DNA from: Candidatus Colimonas fimequi
Lineage (GTDB): Bacteria > Bacillota > Clostridia > Peptostreptococcales > Anaerovoracaceae
Direction of reading: 5' to 3'
Length of the DNA: 16,611 nt
Assembly: GCA_018065295.1 (NCBI GenBank)
Contig: JAGHTQ010000062.1
Span: forward strand, 1-16,611
Every line of letters starts with the position of its first letter. Position 1 is the stretch's first letter. Of this stretch, positions 1 through 6,174 are shown piece after piece. Both the position numbers and the translations under genes were made by a program. The notes beneath the pieces were generated by a model. The model saw only the letters and a program-made list of their open reading frames with translations, was not told the DNA's origin and did no database searches.

Positions 1-917
1 TCTCAGTACTGACACCTATCGCTGTTAACGTAGCAGTATCAGCAGACCTTAACATGGCTATGTGCGTTGCTACAGTAGTAGGCGGCTCAATGTTCGGTGA
101 TAACCTGTCATTCATTTCAGATACAACAATCGCAGCTACTAAGACTCAGGGCGTAGAAATGAAGGATAAGTTCAGAGCTAACTTCAAGATCGCTTGCCCA
201 GCAGCAATCATCACACTGATCGTCCTGATCGTTATCTGCATGCAGGGTAAGGCTGCACCACTTGAACACTTCGATTACAACCTGCTTCAGGCACTGCCAT
301 ACTTCATCGTACTGGCTGCAGCTATCATCGGTATCAACGTATTCATCGTACTGGGTTGTGGTACAATCCTCTTCTTCATCGTTGGTCTGGTAACAGGTTC
401 ACTTTCAATTGACGGTGCATTCAGCGCTATGGGTTCAGGTACATCAGGCATGTTCGAAACAATGGTAGTAGCAATTCTGGTTGCAGCTATCGGCGGACTC
501 ATGAAGGAATTCGGCGGATTCGAATACATCCTTAGCCTTATTCGCAAAGGCTTCAAGAGCAAGAAGGGCGGCGAAGTTGGTATCGGCGTTCTCTCATCAC
601 TGATGGATATCGCTACAGCTAACAACACAGTAGCAATCGTAATGGCTGGTCCTATCGCTAAGGACATTGCTGAAGAATACGACATCGCACCTGAAAGATC
701 AGCATCACTTCTGGATATGTTCTCATGTGTATGGCAGGGCATCATCCCTTACGGTGCACAGCTGCTCATCGCATCAGGTGCAGTTACAGCAACACTGCCA
801 GACGTAACAATTGGAACAGTAGCAATCGTTCCATTCCTGTTCTACCCATTCATCCTGTTCGTATGCATCATCGTATCAATCGTTACAGGATTAGGCGCTA
901 AGCCACTTAAGAAGTAA
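1..917 (+). CDS. NhaC-family Na+/H+ antiporter, 3' part (5' end outside window)
   Basis: This is a polytopic membrane protein of the NhaC antiporter family, which exchanges protons for sodium (or organic ions in some members) across the cytoplasmic membrane. The frame is open to the left edge (first full codon at 3), so the first methionine visible at 54 is internal. Before it lie residues reading SVLTPIAVNVAVSADLN. The family signature GDNLSFISDTT follows at about 91-123. Several hydrophobic segments are visible (around 190-245, 290-420, 460-510, 600-670 and 760-900), separated by a basic cytoplasmic loop (RKGFKSKKGG, about 544-573). The protein ends in KPLKK at a TAA (915-917). The decarboxylase gene starts 25 bp downstream with no terminator between, so the two are probably co-transcribed. 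Codon choice is strongly biased (ATC, GCA, TCA, ACA), which suggests high expression. The transported ion cannot be told from sequence. Confidence 0.88.
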   Translation, partial: SVLTPIAVNVAVSADLNMAMCVATVVGGSMFGDNLSFISDTTIAATKTQGVEMKDKFRANFKIACPAAIITLIVLIVICMQGKAAPLEHFDYNLLQALPYFIVLAAAIIGINVFIVLGCGTILFFIVGLVTGSLSIDGAFSAMGSGTSGMFETMVVAILVAAIGGLMKEFGGFEYILSLIRKGFKSKKGGEVGIGVLSSLMDIATANNTVAIVMAGPIAKDIAEEYDIAPERSASLLDMFSCVWQGIIPYGAQLLIASGAVTATLPDVTIGTVAIVPFLFYPFILFVCIIVSIVTGLGAKPLKK

Positions 918-942
918 TTTAAGAAATAGGAATTAAATAGCA

Positions 943-2397
943 ATGAACAAAGATTATCGCACAGGAGTAACACAGTTTTTACTGGATCATGCTGCTAGCA
1001 ATCCAGTATCATTCCATATGCCAGGACACAAGGGGTCAGACTTTTACCGTAGAAACGGTTATGGCCTCTTCCTTGAACGCCTGATGGACTGTGATATTAC
1101 CGAAATCCAGGGTGCCGATAATCTTTTTGTTTGCGCAGATTGCCTGGGCGAAAGCGCAGACAAGTATAAGAAGATATATGATGTTTGCAAAACGTACCTG
1201 CAGATTAACGGTACAAGCGGCGGCATCATAGCATCAATTCTTGCCACTGTGCCAGCAGGCGGTAAGCTGCTCATGTCACGAAACTGCCATAAGTCGGTGT
1301 ATAACGCCCTGAAGCTTGGTGGTATTTCGCCGGCATATGTATATCCTACACTGGTTGATAGCTACGGCATTTCGGGTCCAGTGTCACCTGAGGACGTGGC
1401 TGCAGGGTTTGACGCTAATCCAGACGCGGCAGCATTCATCCTGCCAAGCCCTAACTACTACGGCATCTGCAGCGACATTAAGGCTATCGCCGAGGTATGT
1501 CATGAGCGTGGCAAGGTCCTCATCGTTGACCAGGCCCACGGTGCCCATCTTAAGCTGATGGAGCATTATGCAAAGGATGGAGCAATTAATCTCAACCTTC
1601 CAATGTCAGCTGAGACCGCTGGCGCTGATCTCATCATTAACAGTACTCATAAGACACTTGCTTCGTTCACACAGAGCGCAGTCCTTAACGTTAACTCAGA
1701 TAGAGTTGACTTAATAGAGCTTGAAGATAAGCTTCAGATGATAGAGAGCTCTAGTCCTTCATACATTCTCATGGGATCCCTGGATGTTAATGCAAACATC
1801 ATCCTTGATAAGGGAGAAGCGGTGTTCACGGACTGGGCAAACAATGTAGCGTACTTTTATAGTGAAGCGGCTAACATTTCTGGCCTTAAGACAATGGACG
1901 TGCCAGGATATCTTGACTGCACTAAGATCAATCTTGATATGAGTGCTTATGGTCTTGATGGAGCAGCACTAGAGAAACTGCTTATTGACGAAGGCATCTT
2001 CGTTGAACTTACAACAGGAAATCTCCTTATGTGCATGACTGGTATAGGTAATACACGTGAGGATTTCGATAAATTACTGAATTCGCTCAAGCGAATTGCT
2101 TCAACACACCAATTGGTTGAGAGTGAACCAGGTGAGGCCGATGTTCTGGAAACTGTATGGAATAAGAAACGTCATGTTCACCAGATCGGTGGTGGATGGT
2201 CACTGGAAACTTTGGATGAGTGTGAAGGCAAAGTATGTGCAGGATCAATTATTCCGTATCCACCGGGAATTCCGCTTATCTGTCCGGGAGAAACTGTTGA
2301 CTTGGACGATATTGAGTACTTGAATCAACTGATTTCTAAGGGTAGAGACGTGATTGGCGTAGACGCAAACAAGAAAATTAGAATAAATAAAAAATAA
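943..2397 (+). CDS. PLP-dependent Orn/Lys/Arg decarboxylase family protein (484 aa)
   Basis: A fold-type I, pyridoxal-phosphate-dependent decarboxylase of the group acting on ornithine, lysine or arginine, giving putrescine, cadaverine or agmatine. Visible landmarks: the N-terminal FHMPGHKG (residues 24-31), NGTSGG (89-94) for cofactor phosphate contacts, DQAHGAH (196-202) with the Asp that contacts the PLP ring nitrogen, and STHKTL (234-239), where K237 is the expected Schiff-base lysine. The C-terminal part holds a proline-rich AGSIIPYPPGIPL segment typical of the family. At 484 residues it is the short form common in Firmicutes, without the N-terminal wing domain of the enterobacterial inducible enzymes. 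A weak TAGGAA ribosome binding site lies 10-11 bases before the ATG. It follows the NhaC gene and ends just before a strong terminator. Codon use is more mixed than in the neighbours (TTG, TTA and CGT appear). Substrate is undetermined; arginine is the commonest for this short form, so speA is possible but not assigned. Confidence 0.9.
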   Translation: MNKDYRTGVTQFLLDHAASNPVSFHMPGHKGSDFYRRNGYGLFLERLMDCDITEIQGADNLFVCADCLGESADKYKKIYDVCKTYLQINGTSGGIIASILATVPAGGKLLMSRNCHKSVYNALKLGGISPAYVYPTLVDSYGISGPVSPEDVAAGFDANPDAAAFILPSPNYYGICSDIKAIAEVCHERGKVLIVDQAHGAHLKLMEHYAKDGAINLNLPMSAETAGADLIINSTHKTLASFTQSAVLNVNSDRVDLIELEDKLQMIESSSPSYILMGSLDVNANIILDKGEAVFTDWANNVAYFYSEAANISGLKTMDVPGYLDCTKINLDMSAYGLDGAALEKLLIDEGIFVELTTGNLLMCMTGIGNTREDFDKLLNSLKRIASTHQLVESEPGEADVLETVWNKKRHVHQIGGGWSLETLDECEGKVCAGSIIPYPPGIPLICPGETVDLDDIEYLNQLISKGRDVIGVDANKKIRINKK

Positions 2398-2402
2398 TTG
2401 GA

Positions 2403-2433
2403 GGTGTCAAGTAAAAATGCTTGACACCTTTTT
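2403..2433 (+). terminator. Intrinsic terminator after the decarboxylase gene
   Basis: A perfect 9-bp stem (GGTGTCAAG at 2403-2411 with CTTGACACC at 2420-2428), an 8-base loop and a run of five T. It lies 5 bp after the decarboxylase stop codon and should end the antiporter-decarboxylase transcript. Its descending arm contains the -35 box of the next promoter. Confidence 0.88.
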
Positions 2434-2449
2434 AGCCTTGTAATATACT
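2421..2449 (+). promoter_or_regulatory. Sigma-A promoter for ylxM-ffh, -35 inside terminator stem
   Basis: Consensus TTGACA at 2421-2426, a 17-base spacer, and TATACT at 2444-2449 (5 of 6 consensus). The expected start of transcription is about 2456, only some 12 bases before the ylxM ATG, and the GGTGA at 2457-2461 would then be at the extreme 5' end of the mRNA. Confidence 0.75.
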
Positions 2450-2467
2450 AACCCATGGTGAATTGAA

Positions 2468-2827
2468 ATGAAGATTGATGATATCACACAGGCTAGTCTT
2501 CTGTATGACTTTTATGGTCAGCTTCTCACCAAGAGAAAACGTGAAGTGATGGAACTTTATTACGAAGAGAACCTGTCACTTACAGAGATTGCCGATGAGT
2601 TCGGCATCAGTAAACAGGCGGTTTCAGACGCACTGAGAAATGCTGTTAAATCTCTTAACGAATACGAGTCCAAGCTTGGTCTTGTAGAGAAGCTTCAGAA
2701 TACCAACGATGCTATCGCAAGAATCGACGGAATCATCGATTCAATCATAGGTGGCAAGCTTTCATCAGAAGACACTATTACAAGCCTTAGAACAGTTAAA
2801 GATATAATTGACAAATTGGAGGATTAA
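2468..2827 (+). CDS. ylxM: YlxM/p13-type helix-turn-helix protein, SRP-associated
   Basis: A 119-residue protein of the YlxM (UPF0122) family, which in streptococci modulates the signal recognition particle and its GTPase cycle. The N-terminal half resembles sigma-70 region 4: an LTKRKREVMELYY helix followed by the helix-turn-helix LSLTEIADEFGISKQAVSDAL (about residues 37-57). The C-terminal half is predicted helical and charged. The start is chosen at the ATG at 2468, where the family N-terminus begins; the GGTGA at 2457-2461 is the only ribosome binding site. It lies directly before ffh, with the ffh ribosome binding site inside its last codons and 3 bases between stop and start, the usual ylxM-ffh arrangement. 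ftsY, often the preceding gene in related genomes, is absent here. Confidence 0.92.
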   Translation: MKIDDITQASLLYDFYGQLLTKRKREVMELYYEENLSLTEIADEFGISKQAVSDALRNAVKSLNEYESKLGLVEKLQNTNDAIARIDGIIDSIIGGKLSSEDTITSLRTVKDIIDKLED

Positions 2828-2830
2828 TCC

Positions 2831-4171
2831 ATGGCATTTGAAGGATTATCGGAGAAACTGCAAGGCGTCTTTGGGAATCTCAAGGGCAAGGGCAGTCTCA
2901 CAGAAGCGGATATAAACGCAGCCATGAGAGAGGTCAAGCTGGCACTTCTGGAAGCCGACGTTAACTTCAAGGTTGTACGTGAATTCGTAGCAGCCGTTAA
3001 GGAGAAGGCACTGGGCGAAGAAGAAATGGCAAGTCTGACTCCAGGACAGCAAGTTATCAAGATCGTTAATGAAGAACTTGTAAGTCTTATGGGAGGAACT
3101 GCCAGCAAGCTGACATTCTCACCTAAGGGCTTCACTGTCATCATGATGGTAGGTCTTCAGGGTACTGGTAAGACTACTACCTGCGGTAAGCTGGCATATC
3201 AGCTGAAGAAGCAGGGTAAGAAGCCAATGCTTTGCGCATGCGATATCTACAGACCAGCGGCTATCGATCAGCTGGAAGTTGTAGGTAAGAGCGTGGACGT
3301 ACCTGTATTCACAATGAGAGAATGCAGAGAGCCACAGGTTATCGCTAGAGCAGCAATTGAAGAAGCAGACAAATACGGATGCAACGTACTGATTGTCGAT
3401 ACAGCAGGTCGACTTCAGATAGATGAGGAACTGATGGAAGAACTTGAAGTCCTCAAGAAGGAAATCAAGCCTCATGAAATCCTTCTGGTAGTTGACGCAC
3501 TGACTGGTCAGGACGCAGTTAACGCAGCAGAAGGTTTCGATAGCAGACTTGGCATCGATGGTATCATCATGACTAAGCTTGATGGTGACTCCAGAGGTGG
3601 TGCGGCTCTGTCAGTTAAGAAGGTAACAGGCAAGCCAATCAAGTATGTAGGTATGGGAGAGAAGTTCGATGCACTCGAACAGTTCCATCCTGAGAGAATG
3701 GCTAGTAGAATTCTGGGCATGGGCGATATGCTCACACTCATCGAGAAGGCTCAGGAAGACTACGATGAAGCTAAGGCTGCTGAGATGGAGCGTAAGCTCC
3801 GTAAGAACGCTTTCACACTGGAAGACTTCTTAGAGCAGATGGGACAGATTAAGAAGATGGGCGGTATCGCTAAGATGCTTGAAATGATGCCTGGCTTCAA
3901 CACTGCTCAGATGAGAGCTCAGGGCTTCGACCCAGAGAAGAGCCAGAAGGAATTCGTTCAGTTCGAAGCAATCATTCAGTCAATGACTAAGGCAGAGAGA
4001 AATGACCCTAGCATCCTGAATGGCAGCAGACGTAAGAGAATCGCTGCAGGCTCAGGTCAGTCTGTAACGAAGATCAATCAGCTGGTCAAGAGATATGAAG
4101 AGGCCAAGAAGATGATGAAGGGTCTCAACAACAAGAACAGCAAACTCGGTAGAATGTTCAGGGGAATGTAA
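2831..4171 (+). CDS. ffh: Signal recognition particle protein Ffh (SRP54)
   Basis: The GTPase subunit of the signal recognition particle. It binds signal sequences of nascent chains and, with 4.5S/6S RNA and FtsY, delivers ribosomes to the membrane. The 446 residues match the usual length. Domains: N-terminal four-helix bundle (about 1-87), G domain with P-loop GLQGTGKT (108-115), DTAGR (190-194) and TKLDGDSRGG (248-257), and a methionine-rich M domain (about 305-440) with the RNA-binding stretch SRRKRIAAGSGQSV. Ribosome binding site GGAGGA at 2818-2823 overlaps the end of ylxM, suggesting translational coupling. Codon use is strongly biased, as expected for a highly expressed gene. It is followed by 71 non-coding bases and rpsP. 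No terminator is visible in that gap, so rpsP-khpA probably share the transcript. Confidence 0.98.
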   Translation: MAFEGLSEKLQGVFGNLKGKGSLTEADINAAMREVKLALLEADVNFKVVREFVAAVKEKALGEEEMASLTPGQQVIKIVNEELVSLMGGTASKLTFSPKGFTVIMMVGLQGTGKTTTCGKLAYQLKKQGKKPMLCACDIYRPAAIDQLEVVGKSVDVPVFTMRECREPQVIARAAIEEADKYGCNVLIVDTAGRLQIDEELMEELEVLKKEIKPHEILLVVDALTGQDAVNAAEGFDSRLGIDGIIMTKLDGDSRGGAALSVKKVTGKPIKYVGMGEKFDALEQFHPERMASRILGMGDMLTLIEKAQEDYDEAKAAEMERKLRKNAFTLEDFLEQMGQIKKMGGIAKMLEMMPGFNTAQMRAQGFDPEKSQKEFVQFEAIIQSMTKAERNDPSILNGSRRKRIAAGSGQSVTKINQLVKRYEEAKKMMKGLNNKNSKLGRMFRGM

Positions 4172-4242
4172 TTAACACAGGAAACCCTAACAGATAGATA
4201 ATCAAGATAATTAAGTATTTAATATTTTAGGAGGAAACAACA

Positions 4243-4482
4243 ATGGTAAAGATCAGACTTAAGAGAATGGGAGCACACAAGAAGCCTTTCTATCGTATCG
4301 TAGCAGCAGACGCTAGAGCACCTAGAGATGGTAAGTTCATCGAAGAAATCGGTTACTACAACCCAATGACTGAACCAGCAGACGTTAAGATCGACGAAGA
4401 AAAGGCTAAGAAGTGGCTGGGAAACGGCGCACAGCCAACAGATACTGTTAAGAGACTTTTCAAGAACAGCGGTATTTTATAA
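4243..4482 (+). CDS. rpsP: 30S ribosomal protein S16
   Basis: Small-subunit ribosomal protein S16, 79 residues, which binds 16S rRNA early in 30S assembly. The N-terminus MVKIRLKRMGAHKKPFYRIV is diagnostic, followed by the conserved FIEEIGYYNP. Ribosome binding site AGGAGG at 4229-4234 lies 8 bases before the ATG. It sits in the classic ffh-rpsP-khpA-rimM-trmD order, and khpA starts 22 bases after its stop. The 71-base leader (4172-4242) is AT-rich; I see no convincing promoter or terminator there. Confidence 0.98.
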   Translation: MVKIRLKRMGAHKKPFYRIVAADARAPRDGKFIEEIGYYNPMTEPADVKIDEEKAKKWLGNGAQPTDTVKRLFKNSGIL

Positions 4483-4504
4483 TTAGAAAGCGGTGAATAT
4501 TATA

Positions 4505-4735
4505 ATGGTAGATTTAGTTAGTGCGATTGCTAAGTCACTCGTTGAGCATCCTGATGCAGTGCAGGTTACAGAATCACTGTCCAATGGCACTACTGTTATA
4601 CAGCTTAAGGTAGCTCCTGAAGATATGGGTAAGGTTATCGGTAAGCAGGGAAGAATCGCTAAGGCAATTAGAACAGTTGTCAAGGCTGCAGCTACCAAGG
4701 CAAACGCTAAAGTTGTTGTGGAAATAGTTCAATAG
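4505..4735 (+). CDS. khpA: KH-domain RNA-binding protein KhpA (YlqC)
   Basis: A 76-residue single KH-domain protein, the KhpA family, which pairs with KhpB (Jag/EloR) in Firmicutes and affects cell elongation and RNA binding. The KH signature GKVIGKQGRIAKAIR (residues 42-56) contains the GxxG loop as GKQG (46-49). I place the start at the ATG at 4505 rather than the in-frame GTG at 4493: the GTG is part of GGTGA (4492-4496), which is the right distance to be the ribosome binding site for 4505, and the family begins MVDLV. It follows rpsP by 22 bases and is followed by a terminator, so it ends the ffh/rpsP transcript. Its partner khpB is not in this window. Confidence 0.93.
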   Translation: MVDLVSAIAKSLVEHPDAVQVTESLSNGTTVIQLKVAPEDMGKVIGKQGRIAKAIRTVVKAAATKANAKVVVEIVQ

Positions 4736-4747
4736 AGATAAGATGCG

Positions 4748-4781
4748 GGCACATGTATTTAATATATGTGCCTCTATTTTT
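4748..4781 (+). terminator. Intrinsic terminator after rpsP-khpA
   Basis: Stem GGCACATGTA (4748-4757) with TATATGTGCC (4763-4772), 9 of 10 positions paired, loop TTTAA, then TCTATTTTT. The T tract begins a few bases after the stem, so termination may be incomplete and some read-through into rimM-trmD is possible. Confidence 0.7.
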
Positions 4782-4831
4782 AGGAATCCGCGTGTGCCGG
4801 ACCCGTATGAATCTGTGTGTGCAAGGACTTT

Positions 4832-4871
4832 AGTCCGGGCACCGCTCATATTCAGTCCGGGCACCGCTCAT
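4832..4871 (+). repeat. Tandem 18-bp direct repeat in the rimM leader
   Basis: AGTCCGGGCACCGCTCAT occurs at 4832-4849 and again, identically, at 4854-4871 (22-base period). The first copy is preceded by GGACT (4825-4829), giving a small GGAC-TTTA-GTCC hairpin. An imperfect complement, GTGCCGGAC, lies upstream at about 4794-4802. Each copy ends in CTCAT, complementary to the ATGAG (4873-4877) that overlaps the rimM ribosome binding site. No promoter of good quality is visible between the terminator and rimM. Confidence 0.85.
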
Positions 4872-4882
4872 TATGAGGTAGT

Positions 4883-5380
4883 ATGGAGAAAATTTTAATC
4901 GGCAAAGTAACTACAGCCGTAGGCATTAAAGGCGAACTGAGAGTATACAACTACTCAGACAGCGACGAAATTTATAGAAATACGAAATTAATCTACATGG
5001 AAGATGAACTCTACAAGGTAGAGAAGGTTAGAATGCAGAAGAACATGGTAGTTCTCAAGCTCAAGGGTATTGATGACAGAAACACAGCTGAGCTTGCAAG
5101 AGGCAAGGAAATCTTCGTTACAGAAGCTGACCTGCCAGAACTTGAAGAAGGCGTATTCTACATTCGTGACCTTATTGGAATGGATGTTGTAACTGAAGAA
5201 GAGGAACTTATCGGAGTTGTTACAGATGTTCTTCAGAATACAGCACAGGATATTTTTGAAATTAAGACAGAAGAAGGCAAGCAGGTTCTTATCCCTAAGG
5301 TAGACCAGTTTGTACTTAACATCGATGGCAAGGAACGCAAGATTACAGTCCGTCTCATCGAAGGACTGCTTGATTTATAG
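4883..5380 (+). CDS. rimM: Ribosome maturation factor RimM
   Basis: A 16S rRNA processing factor that binds S19 and the 30S head during late small-subunit assembly; 165 residues, the normal size. The N-terminal RimM barrel begins with the signature ILIGKVTTAVGIKGELRV (residues 4-21). The C-terminal PRC-barrel part contains GVFYIRDLIGMDV, and VLIPKVDQFVLNID follows near the end. The start at 4883 has GAGGT (4875-4879) as ribosome binding site with a short 3-base spacing. A leader with tandem repeats and possible hairpins precedes it. trmD follows 12 bases after the stop, the standard rimM-trmD pair. Confidence 0.97.
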   Translation: MEKILIGKVTTAVGIKGELRVYNYSDSDEIYRNTKLIYMEDELYKVEKVRMQKNMVVLKLKGIDDRNTAELARGKEIFVTEADLPELEEGVFYIRDLIGMDVVTEEEELIGVVTDVLQNTAQDIFEIKTEEGKQVLIPKVDQFVLNIDGKERKITVRLIEGLLDL

Positions 5381-5392
5381 ACAGAGGACTAA

Positions 5393-6139
5393 ATGAACAT
5401 AGATGTACTGACACTGTTTCCTGAGATGTTCACGCCTGTTATCGGCGGAAGCATTCTCGGCAGAGCAGGAGAAAAAGGAATATTAAACGTACGCACAACA
5501 GATATCAGAGATTTCAGTAACGACAAGCACAACAAGGCGGACGACTATCCATTCGGTGGTGGCGGCGGCATGGTTATGATGTGCGACCCTATCTGGGGCG
5601 CCATGAATAGCGTTGACGCAGGCAGCAAGAAGGTGGTTTACATGTCACCTCGTGGCAAGGTTCTTGATGCTGAGAAGATAGAAGAACTGTCACAGCTTGA
5701 TGAACTGGTAATTCTTTGCGGACACTATGAAGGTGTTGATCAGAGGGTACTGGACTACTGGAACGCAGAAGAAATCTCCATCGGCGATTACGTGCTTACA
5801 GGCGGGGAGCTGCCAGCAATGGTGCTCATCGACTCAGTTGCAAGACTTCTTCCTGAAGTTCTGGGTAACGAGAAGAGTGCCCTTGATGAATCCGTTTATT
5901 CAGGACTTCTCGAGCACCCACAGTATACTAAGCCACGTGAGTACGAGGGCCTTCAGGTACCTGAAGTACTGCTTAACGGCAACCACAAACTCATCGATGA
6001 GTGGAAGTTCGAGCAGGCACTTAAGCTCACTCAGGAGCGCCGCCCAGACCTTCTTGAGGAATACCTTAACAGCGATAGAGAATTCACTAAGGCACAGAAG
6101 AGGATTATCCAAGAAATAACGAAAAGAAAACTCAAATAA
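5393..6139 (+). CDS. trmD: tRNA (guanine-N1)-methyltransferase TrmD
   Basis: Makes m1G37 in tRNAs with G36G37, which prevents +1 frameshifting; S-adenosylmethionine is the methyl donor. The 248 residues give a SPOUT trefoil-knot fold: N-terminal MNIDVLTLFPEMF, KADDYPFGGGGGM (48-60), the knot segments LVILCGHYEGVDQR (105-118) and ISIGDYVLTGGELP (128-141), and the C-terminal helical domain with QYTKPREY (177-184), LLNGNHKLI and W..EQ..L..ERRPDLL. Odd point: where characterised TrmD proteins have the catalytic Asp of the DSF motif, this one reads DESVYSGLL, so the aligned residue is E166 with D165 beside it. Otherwise full length and apparently intact. Ribosome binding site GAGGA overlaps the rimM-trmD gap. 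No terminator is visible before the next gene, 35 bases on. Confidence 0.97.
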   Translation: MNIDVLTLFPEMFTPVIGGSILGRAGEKGILNVRTTDIRDFSNDKHNKADDYPFGGGGGMVMMCDPIWGAMNSVDAGSKKVVYMSPRGKVLDAEKIEELSQLDELVILCGHYEGVDQRVLDYWNAEEISIGDYVLTGGELPAMVLIDSVARLLPEVLGNEKSALDESVYSGLLEHPQYTKPREYEGLQVPEVLLNGNHKLIDEWKFEQALKLTQERRPDLLEEYLNSDREFTKAQKRIIQEITKRKLK

Positions 6140-6168
6140 TTGCCTTAGATTGGTCTTTGGTGTAAAAT
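6140..6168 (+). promoter_or_regulatory. Promoter giving an apparently leaderless hlyD-like mRNA
   Basis: TTGCCT (6140-6145), a 17-base spacer, and TAAAAT (6163-6168). Counting 7 bases on from the -10 box puts the predicted transcription start at 6175, which is the A of the ATG. No purine-rich ribosome binding site lies upstream, and an in-frame TAA at 6163-6165 rules out an earlier start. Confidence 0.6.
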
Positions 6169-6174
6169 AATTCT

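Noticed and set aside
287..745. Minus-strand reading frame of 152 codons inside the antiporter gene
   Set aside because: It is antisense to a clear membrane-protein gene, has low-complexity Ser/Ile/Pro content and no ribosome binding site. Similar antisense frames inside ffh, trmD, yicC and rqcH were dropped for the same reason.
2382..2410. Minus-strand promoter from the 5' arm of the terminator (TTGACA on the minus strand)
   Set aside because: The stem is symmetric so a second TTGACA appears, but the -10 at the right distance is only TTTATT and would drive nothing but antisense RNA into the decarboxylase gene.
4172..4242. Promoter in the ffh-rpsP gap
   Set aside because: A TAATAT is present (4220-4225) but no acceptable -35 lies 16-18 bases before it; co-transcription with ffh is simpler.
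4493..4504. khpA start at GTG 4493
   Set aside because: The GTG is part of GGTGA, which is the ribosome binding site for the ATG at 4505.
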